In this document: positions 22,156 to 33,397 of the stretch, piece by piece | How positions within the stretch are numbered: the first letter of the stretch is position 1 | Layout: every line of letters starts with the position of its first letter | NCBI GenBank assembly: GCA_027919835.1 | Contig: JANVFP010000045.1 | Location: 272,254 to 336,253, forward strand | Direction: 5' to 3' | DNA length: 64,000 nucleotides | Source: Lentinula raphanica | Lineage: Eukaryota > Basidiomycota > Agaricomycetes > Agaricales > Omphalotaceae | Program-made: the position numbers and the translations under genes | Notes under the pieces: generated by a model | What the model was told of the DNA's origin: nothing | Seen by the model: the letters and a program-made list of their open reading frames with translations, nothing else | Database searches by the model: none

Positions 22156-24363
22156 TAGAAGTTTAAGAGTGTATTGCGACTATAAAGCCGCGATAAATGG
22201 GATTGATAGGCTCGTTGACAGAAGAAGAAGTCAAGGAGAAATTATGTTCGACGTTACGTTACTTAATTTTCACATATCTCATTTCTCTCATGGGTCAAAG
22301 CGTTCTTTATCAACCACCACCACCACAGGCACTCTTCAGTTCTCACTCGAGATGTTGACCAGCCTACAACTCAGCTGACCCTTTTATGCGTCCAAAGAAT
22401 GAGGGGAAATTTAATCTATCAAGTTGAACATGGAAAGTCTCCGATTTTTAAGGTTTTTCCCCTGGACGTTCAAAACGTACAGAAACATCATTCCTCAGCA
22501 AGTTCTCTACACTTCCTCTTAGCTGATTCTTCAAGTTGATTGTCATTAGGGTCTGCTATAAACCCATGTCGATTGGGATGATCCTGACTGTGTATCTGGT
22601 CGGACCTCTGTAGCATTTGGCACTAGTTGACCAATCGACATCATCGGATTCACGGCAAGCAGATTAGAGGGGAAGAATATATAACGTTGGTCATTGATAT
22701 CCGATGGACTTTCGCTGCAAATCTTCCACACCCAGAGAGGGAAAAGTAAATTGAGAAGTCTATCGGTAGAAACCTGACGACGAACTGAAGGATGCCAAGT
22801 TTTACTTACGAGGTCAGGATTGATTTTTCTCAACTGGTCAACGACGAGCGAGGACAGCTGACAGTGATAAATCGAACGTTGAACGTTGATCAATCATCGT
22901 GACTGGACCGTCTTCGGATCGAATGCTCGATCTGAAGCACGGTGTTTACGCTCACCTACGACTCCACTCAGCCAGGTGCGTAAACTCGGACGATAGATTA
23001 TCAAAAGCTGCCATATGCAAACAGATCTTCGCTTGGTCCCGCGCAAGAGGGAGTCATAACAGGTTATAACCTGCGTCTGTCTATCCGTATCCTTACAATT
23101 ACTGATCAATCTCTAGTGCCAAAGGCGACTACACATAACACAGAGCGAAGGACTGCCAAGGGGTCAAGCTGTACTACGAAAAGTACTTGGAAACTGAATA
23201 TTGAATCCTTGAACAATCGAATGAGCCCATTCGTTTGATGTCTCTGCAGCCTTGATACGTTCGTCGTTGATGCCCCCTGATATCAGCCGATGCGCTACAT
23301 AGTGTGAAGCATCCGATCACCACTACTGCCAGTTCGGTCTCGGTCATTCAAGTCCATCAACAACGACTGTTAATACGTCGAAGAGCGAAGTCGAAGAGAG
23401 TGGAAGCTGAGAAGGAAGGGAATTGGGACATTGATTCGTGCCAGACTACTCATTGATGAATTTGGCGTAATCACCTCTAGCTTTTCGAAGAAATCTTTTG
23501 CGTTTTCGAACTGACTTGTTTTCTTCAACCAGTCCTGTCCAGACCAAAGCGGCGGAGTAAACCATGCCGGTGATGGAAATTGCTAGACTATCGGACTTGA
23601 TCCACAACGTACTAGAGTAAGTATCAGGAAAGACTCTTCCGACAAGAAGGTATGGGATTCTGCCTCGATTCGACTCTTATCAAGCGCATCGCATCTGTAT
23701 CATCCAACCAGTTTCCTGATTGCGGCGCGCGATCAAGATGAAAATCAGCCAGCGGGATTTTTATTCACCTCTTTGTGAGGATAACAAACTTCAAAGTGAA
23801 GTGCCAGATAATTGGGGATGATATCTAACTCGCTATCTATACGCTATGTGTTTGCTTAAAGCTATCGCACAAGACGCAAGCTATAGCCTCTTACTGCCTC
23901 CTCTGCCCCAAACACATGAACGTATCAGCAGGTATCAGCCTACCACCTCCCCACCTGCTTCCCTCTGATTCCTCACTTGCTGACTTGTGCTTGTGCAATC
24001 AACCGACGCATCTCGCTTGGCGATCCGATCCGACGTACCCGCTTTCCTCCGCGTTCCCAATTGCTATTCATACGTTGCGTATATAAAGGGGAGGTGTTTC
24101 GCGCACTTTTCCCCCACCACTGCTGGCCAGTTGTCCGATTGCAAGTTCTATCGTCTCTATCCGCTACCGTCCATACTCTTGTGCGTCTCATACTTGCAGC
24201 TAATGGTGTTCTCAGTTGCTGATTTTCGAAAAGTGCTGCTCTTTCTTGCGCTCAACCACCTTCAAAGTCTCCCACTACATATTTTCTTCTCGATTCTTGT
24301 AAGCTGGACTGTTTCAATTCTCGATCCTGCCGTTTCAGAACTTATTATCACCTTCCAGCCATC
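22156..24363. other. Long intergenic region
   Basis: This 2.2-kb divergent spacer has no convincing gene. Minus-strand pieces at 22546-23060 look slightly coding (LSSLVVDQLRKINPDL) but the possible exons do not join in phase; they may be remnants. The right part is CT-rich, with a TATA element at 24081-24088, and is the promoter of the gene at 24364. Confidence 0.5.
24081..24088 (+). promoter_or_regulatory. TATA box of the secreted mini-exon gene
   Basis: ATATAAAG lies about 280 bp upstream of the start codon and is followed by a CT-rich leader, a common arrangement in strongly expressed fungal genes. Confidence 0.4.
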
Positions 24364-25260
24364 ATGCGTCTCAATCCCGTTCAAGTGATATTGTGTCTCG
24401 TATTCACGGTGCGCGCTCTGCCTGTTGGAGAGCTCCCGGTGAGTTGGTTTTCCATCTATTTGAATCTCTGCACTACTTACTCATCTCTCCCTCACAGTCT
24501 CTTCCGCTGCAGAAAGCACCCGTCCCGAATCCACTCCAAGACGGACAGTTCTCAGTGAGTTGGGATCCATATCCTATTCGATGTATAGATCTCTGTACTC
24601 TTGACTAATTCTTCTCGTAGTCTCTGCAGCCGAACGCAGCCTACGTTCAATCTAATCAGCCACAACTCGGACAAATTGGAGAGCTTTCGGTGAGTCGGAC
24701 CTATCTACATACTTGTATTCCGCCACATTTCTTACTAATCCTCCTTGCAGTCTCTTGCAGCACTTCTTCCGAACACGCAGGACCAAGTCTCACACGGCTC
24801 CAGATTGACTGATTGGGGTATGGCCAAACTTTCGTCTGCGGGCAAATTGCGAGATCAGTTGCCAAAGCGACCTGCGCCAGATGTGACTCCTGCGGTGCTT
24901 GAGTCTCCCAATGGCGTAATCTACTACCAGCTTTTTTCGAGGGATGAGATTTCAAAGGTGACGGAGGAGAAAGAAAGGAAGGCATTGCTTCCTAGAGAGT
25001 CCGACAAGGAATGCGACAAGTCAAAGATGACGGGTAATATTCATAAGGTACTATCACCTTATGGGAGAACATTCGTTGAGATGCCAGTGCAGGATTGCAA
25101 AGGGCTCAAAGATGACGCGTTCGAGATTCAAGTGGATTCCAAATTCGTAGTTAGAGAAGATGTAACTTGTCCTTGCCAGGTGCATGTTCGGCGTAAAGGC
25201 GCGGTTTTTGTTCCTTACGAGCAGGGGAACAAAAACCGTGTGCACAGCCTCATGTTCTAA
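24364..25260 (+). CDS. Secreted protein with phase-0 mini-exons
   Basis: Four exons (24364-24438, 24498-24554, 24621-24689, 24751-25260) join in phase 0 and encode about 236 residues. The start MRLNPVQVILCLVFTVRALP is a signal peptide. Exons 2, 3 and 4 each begin with TCTCT(T/G) coding Ser-Leu, and each short exon ends before a GTGAGTxGG donor, so the 5' part looks like repeated exon-intron units. The last exon carries the main domain, with AVLESPNGVIYYQLFSR, several Cys residues (CDKSK, DCKGLK, TCPCQV) and an end NRVHSLMF. I do not recognise the family. A small secreted Cys-containing protein acting outside the cell is the likely role. Confidence 0.6.
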
Positions 25261-25681
25261 GGATGTAGATGAAGTGATACTGTGACTCCATCTCTGGATG
25301 GAGCCGTGTAATTTCCTTCCTCCCTTCCTTCCTGTGTATGTAGATGTAGAATAATTGAATTACTACGCCTTCTTGATACAAGCTTAGAGGCATTGCGTCC
25401 TTTCTAACTGTGCATTAGTACGTGAACCTTCAGCTTCACCCTCGAACAGTCGAATCATCAAGGCATCAATGCACGCTCACTCCTATCCTCATTGCCTTCT
25501 TGAACTTAGGTCTGATTGTCTGGCAAATTCTGCCGGAGTTCAGGTGCCAGTTGGTTTTATGACGGATTTTGTCTACTTTCGATATTTCACTAGCAAGTTC
25601 AATCACGAATTATGGAAGACATCATGATTCGCTAAAGGTTAGCCTGAGTGCGATACCCAATCCTACCGAATGAACAGAGAA
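25261..25681. other. 3' spacer between convergent genes
   Basis: This stretch holds the 3' regions of the secreted-protein gene (plus) and the amine oxidase (minus), with a TTCCTTCCTCCCTTCC run near 25314. No gene is seen. Confidence 0.5.
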
Positions 25682-28454
25682 TCAATGGCAAGAGACGCAA
25701 GCATCCGACGTTGGAGCATCTTCGGTAAACGCGGAGACACTCTTGCCATCCTTGGTGCCCGGTACATCCATACTAGGATTTTTGTCGAAGAACGACTGAG
25801 GCTTGATGATGATATTCACATGCTCAACAGGCATCCTGGTCAGAAACGAATAAGTTAGCGTCCCCAATCGGTTGAACGTTGACGAATCAGCATATAGACT
25901 TACACAGGCCAATCTTCCGGTCGTGGAATATGAGTCGTACCCACAGTTAAGAACACCAGTAGATCTTCGTCCTTGACTGGAAGTTCTCCAGCGATCCAAG
26001 AGGCGACCGAATCTTCTGGTTGAATCCTCGTCTGCGGAACATACTTACCCGCAGGCCACATCCTGCCTCCTTTTGGACCTTCAACATCCTTGACGACCCA
26101 GATAGGATATTTTGTGAACCCTGCCCGACGAAGAGCCCATCCGTCCGGTCTCGCCATGATAGGTGTAACGGCGCCTTTCATCGATATCGCATATCCAACA
26201 TCTTTCCCACTGGCATAATGCTTCCTAGCTGCGTTGGTAATCCTCCACCGTCTCTCCTTCGCAAAGTCATACTCCCTTGCGCCTTCTTTCTCCAAGACGG
26301 TCTCGCTCGTGGTAAATGCGTTACCGGCAAAGTTGTAGTCCTCTCCTGTGGCTGATTTCTCGCCCCCAAGAGGAATAATATCTTGTTCTACGACGCTGTT
26401 CTTGAGCCCGTCCACCATGGGGTCGATTCGGAAGGAAAACATGTGTTGGTGATAGTGTGCGTTTACGCCGGGTGCAACGGTTGTGCCGAAAGGATTTGGT
26501 TCGCCCGGTTGTTGGGCGTAGACTTGCAAGATTCCAGTGAGGCGGACCTCTACTTCAATCGATCCGTCCTGGTAAAAGAGGTAGTTCCAAATATATTCTT
26601 GATACCAGAAAATTATCAGTATATCAAAGACGCACAGACAGAGAATATCACAAACCGTAGTTCGCCAATGTACAAACCATGCTGACAACTAACCTCCTTC
26701 GTCTCGTGGTCTGAGTCCTCCCTCCCGGTCGGTAGTCAGTATGCTTCCAAAGAACTCCATTGTCTTCTTCATGAATGCAAATCACATTCTTGATTATAAT
26801 CGCCGCTCCAGAATGAGATACGTAGGCTCCAGGCTGGACACGAGAACTGATCATCAGCACCTAGTGACCTCGTATAAGATAAGAGAGAAGCCTACGAGAT
26901 AATGTATCTGGCCTAGACAGTCACATCCCAACGACAATTCGTTGGCCATGGTTCCCATGCCGTATTCACCTCTGAAATAAGAAGAAAGACTGAGTGCGAT
27001 CGCAGTTATGAAATTCCCGAATGTGCGTACGAGTCAAAAGCGAATTTACGAGGGTGAGGATACTCAGGAGCACCATACGGAACAACCATCTCAGCGAGTG
27101 AAAGCCGGTAGATGATTGGTCGGATCTCGCCATGGTCATTATACGTGACCGTTGAGAGTACTACACCCTCCCGATGACTGAAAGCTACACACATGTACAT
27201 CAGCAACAATGCTAACCACAAATCGAAAATTCACTCACCAATATGCATCTTCCAATTCTGCCACTCCAGCTCGTTCCCGCTCATCTTGAAGCTCACACCC
27301 TCGGGTTGCAAGATATGTAACGGTTTGATATCATCTCTCGGCTTGAACTGTGTCTTTTCTTTCGGCTCCGAGCCAGCTGGTCCAAGTACCTCCTCTGTTT
27401 GCTCCATGAGATCAGGCAAAAAGTCGAACGCCTTTTTGGGGGGAGGGATACGCTCGCGATTCGAGATCTTGAAAGATTCTTCAGCATTCGAAAGCGGTGG
27501 GATCTCTGTCTTGGGAACAGAAAGTATGTGACCGTTGGCAGTGGACTTGTAGTGTGGCGGAAAGTCGATTTGGAGGACCTCTTCGGTGTTCGCATCTATG
27601 ATCACGATGAAATCCTGTATGCGGTTGTTCAATGACTTCGGATAATCTGAAACGACATGAGAAAATGCCGTACCATTGGATGCGCGTAGAGATTGTCGTG
27701 TTCCGAAAACCTTGCAAACAGGAGTGCTTGTTGGATTCTCCTCGTCTGTGGGAAACGGTCATCATATCCAATTGACCAGCCATCGCAGAAAATCTGCTCA
27801 GGGAGTACACCTGAATAAGAGAACATGAGTTGAAGACCGGAGTAGGATAATGCGATAATACGCACCAACGGCCTTTGCAAGCTCTTGTACGGTCTTATCC
27901 GCCTTTACAACCTTCTCGCATGCAATGAGCTCTTCTACCGAAATCTGCGGTTGGACGCCATCCGGCAGTTTTTCGATCGTGTCCACAGACCATTGGCCTT
28001 CCGAATGCAACGACAAGATAACATTGTAGGAGAATCCGTGGAGGACATCCAGAAACTTGAATGGAATGAGCTAGGCTCTGTCACACGAACTAACGACTCA
28101 CATCAACCTCAGCTTTCCTGGTAATCTGTGTAGGCGCTTCTGGCTCTTCACCAGGAGCTAGGGGAATACCGAGATAAGCCAATACAGCTCTCTTTGGTGG
28201 AGGAAGCAAGTAGGTGGTTATGAACTTGACGGCTTTGATCGACTGGAGTTCAGGCTTGGACGTGATATGGTGGCGAACAGTGAGAGTTATAGCTCCAATC
28301 TACGAACGAATCAGCGATGAAAATATTTGAAGTCTGGAAACCTTACTTCATCGGGAGTCAGGGGATCCAAAGGATGTTTGAAGCCGATGGGCACAACGTG
28401 GGGCGCCTTCTGAGCCTTGGTAGCTGTCGCAGGTACTGAGACGGAATCTGGCAT
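25682..28454 (-). CDS. Copper amine oxidase (primary-amine oxidase)
   Basis: This gene of about ten exons encodes roughly 680 residues, the normal size. It starts MPDSVSVPATATKAQ without a signal peptide, suggesting a cytosolic or peroxisomal enzyme. The order of motifs is N-terminal HPLDPLT, a VQPQISVEELIACEKVV region, YRLSLAEMVVPYG, KFAFDSGEYGMG with the catalytic base Asp, and CTLANYEYIWNY across an intron. The Tyr in NYEY is the topaquinone precursor. The copper ligands HYHQHMF (two His) and GTTHIPRPEDWPV (third His) are present. It oxidises primary amines to aldehydes with release of hydrogen peroxide and ammonia. It ends DACVSCH. Confidence 0.9.
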
Positions 28455-30265
28455 GACCAATGATTGTCGAGTAGAGCTAGAATGTTGAAGTGTATAGAGT
28501 ATATATGAGTGGAAGATACACAACGAGGATCGATAGTGATCGGAGGGGACAGGAGATAACAGATAAGGGCGGGAAGGGAAAGAAGGGTGAAGCATGTGCA
28601 TGTGAGCACTGAGTACTGAGTGAGCGCACTGTGACCGCGGCAGGCCGGGCTTCCGACCGTCATATTTGGTAGTGCATATTGCATAATGCAGACTGACGTC
28701 CGCCTCGACCGTATCCACGAATTCCTGGTCAGGAAACTGGGGCATATGAACGACTCGGACACTCCGAAACTCGGGTAGGAAGCATTTGAGGGCGAACCAG
28801 GTAGTTCATCCGCTGTTAGCTTGTTTCTAAAGATTGAATTGACCATTTTTGTGAAGCTTTTCGATTTCTTGCTTCGTTCGGGACTACTAGGGTGGTCTAG
28901 ACTGGAAGGAGAGGATGTTCTGGCTGTATTCATTCAAAAGCTACCTGAGGTTGAACAGTCTGTGATTCGGCTGATATACGCCAAAGATATTGAACAGACG
29001 AAGGTGCCAGTTTTCGTGAGTAGCTTTCGTGAGATAGCAGGGTCTTCGAAGGTCTTCGGGCAAGCTGTTCGAAGTTGCACGAGGATCCGTTGCCGCTCCG
29101 AAAGCGAATCCTTCAAGTTCCTGTAGGCGAGTTGATGACCTCTTTAGAATGGACCCAGACTTCATTAGCGAAGATGTAGGATGTCAAACGCGCAGCAGTA
29201 ATTCGATGCGAATCGGATGCAAGGAAAAGAACAGCAAAAACAGACGAACCGTAAGCGGGCCGCACGGGTACATTCCAATCATGTGACCGCGGATAACTCA
29301 CAGCCACTGAGAATTCTTGGCGCAATCTTGGCCTATCTTGGCGTTGTATTTTTAGAGCCCAACTTTCTTTTGCTCTCATCATATCGCGGCTCCGTTGTAA
29401 GCCCTGGTAAGCCCAGCTTGCTCTGATATCTCGAGTGTACAATCAGTACAACTCTTTCAATACCTCAACAACCCTTGACAAACTCACGTCCACTCAGAAA
29501 AACTACATCCGTCCAACCAAATTTTCTTCAAAGGAACGAGGAATTCAAGTTCAAGCTCCTTCAAGCTCCTTCAAGCTTCATGGACAGCTACTCGACAAAC
29601 TCGACTGTAAACAACTCGTTTTGACTGGTGGCACCTTTATCTTGGGTAGGTCATCGTCGTCAGATGGTTCTGGATTCTCATTATGAACACTCCAGCCAAT
29701 AAGTTCCTTCCCATGCGAACGTGAAATTGCACGAGCTTGAGGTCTGTACCTTGTCTGTGCGATCCACTTGAATGCATTTCTCTGCCAAGCTTTACCCCAA
29801 TTTCAATGCCACATTTCGTTCCCAGTTTGGTGACAGTGAAGCTAAATCTCCTCCGCTTCTTTCAATTCATTCCCTCTTGAACCTCCTTTGTTCTGGTGTT
29901 GGCTCAATGTTGAGTGTCTGTCGATATCTCACCTCCAGTACATGTTCCGTACTGGCGAAAGTCTTGGCCCACCAACTATCCAGGGGTAGTATTCTGTTCA
30001 TCACACCCGTTATGCCCAATCCCAGTCTTTTGCTTATTGGTCGTCAGAAAACGCACCTCAATCCAGCGCGTCGTAGCTCTCAAAATGCCTCACACAATGG
30101 AATTCGAGGCATCTTGTTCGAAATGGTATCAGGATCGTCGCCATTGGTGCACAACTCCTCGCGTGTACCCCAACTTGCGTCTCAGCTCGGAGCTTCAGAG
30201 TACAAAAGCTGGAAGATTGCTTTACGAAAAGCAAGCGCATCCGGCTCTGTTGCCTAGCACTCAAG
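28455..30265. other. Long intergenic region with weak coding signals
   Basis: No complete gene can be supported over 1.8 kb. On the minus strand, 28800-29165 reads SLSERQRILVQLRTACPKTFEDP and FTKMVNSIFRNKLTADELPG with no stop inside each block, possibly exons of a small unrecognised gene. A TTCAAGCTCC repeat lies near 29548-29580. Frames at 29772-30360 precede the laccase-like start and partly overlap it in another frame. Confidence 0.4.
29548..29582 (+). repeat. Short TTCAAGCTCC tandem repeat
   Basis: Three to four imperfect copies of the 10-bp unit TTCAAGCTCC occur in a row. Similar AAGCTTGAAGCTTGAG motifs occur at 640-665 and 51357-51375. Confidence 0.5.
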
Positions 30266-32710
30266 ATGAAGCTCCTTGCCTCTACTGTTTCTGCTGCTCT
30301 CTTGGCCATTCCGGCCTTCTCGAAAACTGTTCCCATCACGCTCGACATTGTGAACGCTGAAGGCGCGCCCGATGGCTTTAGCAGAAGTAAGCCTTGACCG
30401 TCCCGTTCCCATTCTCTCTGAGCCTCAATCTTCCGCCTAGGCATGGTCACAGCCAATGGAACGTATCCCGGTCCTCTCATCACCGCAAACAAAGGAGACA
30501 CACTTGTGGTCACAATCAATAACAAGCTCGTACGTCTAGCGTAGAATTGCGATCAGCTATCTCTGAAATCACCTTGTAGGATGACCCCACGATGCGTCGT
30601 AGTACTTCTCTGGTACGTGCTCAACTTGTATGACTTTTTTGTTTTGTAGGTCCTAAGGGATTGCCTAGGATTTTGACGGAATTTTCGTCAACACACCCGA
30701 CTCTTTCAATGAAGGAAGCTCTTTCGTGACAACCTGCCCTGTTGCACCCGACGCCAGCTACACGTATACCATTCCCTTGGTAGACGGGCAAACTGGAACA
30801 TTCTGGTATCACAGGTGCGATTGACAATTACACAAGAGTCCGTGTCGTGAACTGAATTTGGTTCAACAGCCAACTGAGCGTACAATATGTCGACGTATGT
30901 CCCGAATTTCGCTTAAAGTCAGTTGAGATTAACTTCAGCTTCTTATCTAGGGTCTTCGTGGAGCCCTCGTCGTATATGGTATGTATCATAGAAGTTCTTC
31001 GAAAATCTTATAACTCAAACTCTCTCTCTTCCAGACCCAGAAGATCCACTCAAACATCTGTACGATGTTGATGATGAAAATACTGTCAGTCCTTCTTCCT
31101 CCCTTGCTCCAACCTCAACCATTCATCCTGTCGGTCTCACTCTCAGATCTGGCAAGTCGGTGACTGGTGGCACAACACCACTCTTCCCTTGCTCGCAGGA
31201 TACGTCGCCACTGGTATTGTTCCTGTCTCAGACAGTGGAACCTTCAACGGTGTCGGAAGGTTCAACGGTGGACCTGAAGTCCCATTCCACGTCGTCAATG
31301 TCGTTCAGGGTACTCGCTACCGTTTCCGAATCATCAACACTTCCGCCAGAAATGTGTTCACCATGTCCATCGACAGCCACAACATGACTGTGAGTTTGTT
31401 CTGTTCGATAAGCTCCTGTTAGTGTTTAGGGATACGATACGCTTGATATGCTCAGATCATCGAAACCGACGGTACCCCAACTCAACCCATGACCGTCAAC
31501 TCGATCGACATGCTCGCTGGACAGCGTCACTCTGTCGTTGTTGAAGCCAACCAGCCCGTCGCCAACTACTGGATCAACGCTCCCTACGTCGGAGGTGACC
31601 CAACCAGGAACTTGAACCGTTCGTGGACACTGCTTCCGCTTGTAAAATGACCTTTCCGCTCTAACTTGGCTACTACACTAGAAAATGCCACACTCTCTCG
31701 TGCGATCTTGCGATACAAAGGCGCTCCGGCTGAAGATCCTACGGCCCCGATGTCCCTTGGCCCGGCTGGTGCTGCTCTTAATGCTCTTGTGGAAGCTAAT
31801 CTTCGCGTAAGCTTGAATAGACTCCCTGGTTCATCCAAAGAAAGCTAACTCTATGAACCCAAAGCCACTGGTTGCCGCTCCCGCTCCCGAGCCCGATCTT
31901 AATATCACTCTCAACCTCGTTGTGGTGAGTTGACGTGCTATTTACTTTATAAAGACCCACTCTCATCTCCTCATCCTTGTAAAAGACTGCCGGAAAAGCC
32001 CAATGGAACGTCAACAACGTCAGCTACCTTCCACCAGAAGTCCCGACTCTCGTCAAAATCCTCGAAGGAGCTAACAGTGCCGATGACTTCAACGTAACTG
32101 AGAACACATTCATTCTCCCTGCGAACAAGATTGTGCAGGTCATCTTCCCGCCTAGCGTCGACGATGAGGCGCATCGTAAGTGATGCCTCAAAGTGTTCTA
32201 TAAACCATTCGGTTGACTGATCAAAATCCATTCAGCTTTCCACTTGCACGGCGTATGTCGTCTTCTGGTTTGAACTAATCTGTTTCGAGTATTAACCGAA
32301 TTCCTTTCGGGCAGAACAACTTCTGGCTCATCAAGTCCAACAGTTCTGAGGAGATCAATACCCAGAATCCCATCAAACGTGATGTGCGTAGATTCTTCGA
32401 ATCCGTTGCGTTGATCACTGACGTTTTCTTCACAGGTCGCTGGAGTCGGTTCCACCGGAACGATCATGCGATTCTCAACCGCTAACCCAGGTTAGTTTAT
32501 TGATCCCCTTTTCCGAAACAAAGTCTGAACCGTTCGTCAAAACCCCAAGGTCCCTGGTTCTTCCACTGCCACATTTTCTGGCACTTCCAAGCTGGACTCG
32601 CCACCGTGATGGCTTCCGGTCTCGATGAAACCCGGAAAGAAGTTCACCCAACGAAGGCCTGGGATGCTCTTTGCCCGGCATACGATGCTCTCCCTGCTGA
32701 TTTACAGTGA
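30266..32710 (+). CDS. Laccase-like multicopper oxidase with altered copper ligands
   Basis: This gene of about 13 exons encodes roughly 520 residues. It has a signal peptide (MKLLASTVSAALLAIPAFS) and the three cupredoxin domains of basidiomycete laccases. The third and fourth copper motifs are kept: HPFHLHG, and HCHIFWH with the type 1 Cys, then Leu at the axial position. The first motif, normally HWHG, reads DFDG after a typical TMRRSTSL exon end, and the second, normally HSH, reads HSQ. The usual Asp in HCHIDWH is Phe. Four ligand His of the type 2/3 cluster are therefore changed to three replaced (two in motif 1, one in motif 2), so normal oxygen reduction is doubtful. The frame is open throughout, suggesting a kept protein with another role, or recent decay. 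Confidence 0.75.
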
Positions 32711-33397
32711 TAGTGTCGTGACGCTGGTGCTCGCTGAGTGAGTTCCATTGGGATTGATGTTTGCGAGGGGCTTTTTGGGGACAATGTGTGTGTATGTTAT
32801 TCTCGCTTCTGTACGAAGTTTGTGTCTAGTTATCGATGAAGACCTGTACCACGTAACAACTAGTATATCAAGTCTTGTTTTTTACATTCGTGACGGTGTT
32901 CACAACACGACGCGCGCAGTATGATAGGGCCGAACAGAGACTGGCTGGCGAGTATAGAAGGGGAATTCTCCAAGACACTTCTCATCTGCGTTCTTGGGTT
33001 TTCTCTGTGTTCTCAGTGCAATCTGGTAATGCAACGGAATTAGGATTGTGAACATCATGAGCTTGAGTTGCCTCCACTGGCCTCCAGCTCAGGGAATCGA
33101 TGCCGTTACTCAGAGTACTACAGAAACATTCAATATTCAGCGAGCAAGCGTTGTCGGAAGACTGTTCAAAGACTTTCAACAGCTGGTACCACATAGGACA
33201 TCATGCGAAGAAATTTTGAAATACACTTCAAAAGGCTGGGTTTTCAAGTGCTCGAGTGTGGGCGCTTCACGCTTAGAATCTGAATAGCATCATTGACAAG
33301 ACGCCCACGTGACATCAACGCGCTTTGTCTTCAACTTCCAAGTTCCAAGCCAGTGCCACTTCAAGTTCTATTGTCTTCATTCGTTTATTTAGCCAAC
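32711..33397. other. Intergenic region
   Basis: This holds the 3' region of the laccase-like gene and the leader of the kinase gene. No gene is seen; short frames at 33048-33287 show no motif. Confidence 0.5.

Noticed and set aside
22546..23060. Minus-strand blocks that look slightly coding (LSSLVVDQLRKINPDL, MAAFDNLSSEFTHLAEW)
   Set aside because: The splice sites that would join them leave the exons out of phase or run into stops, and no family motif was seen.
29914..30360. Frame overlapping the laccase-like start
   Set aside because: The signal peptide and laccase reading at 30266 are in another frame and clearly real; the overlapping frame has no motif.
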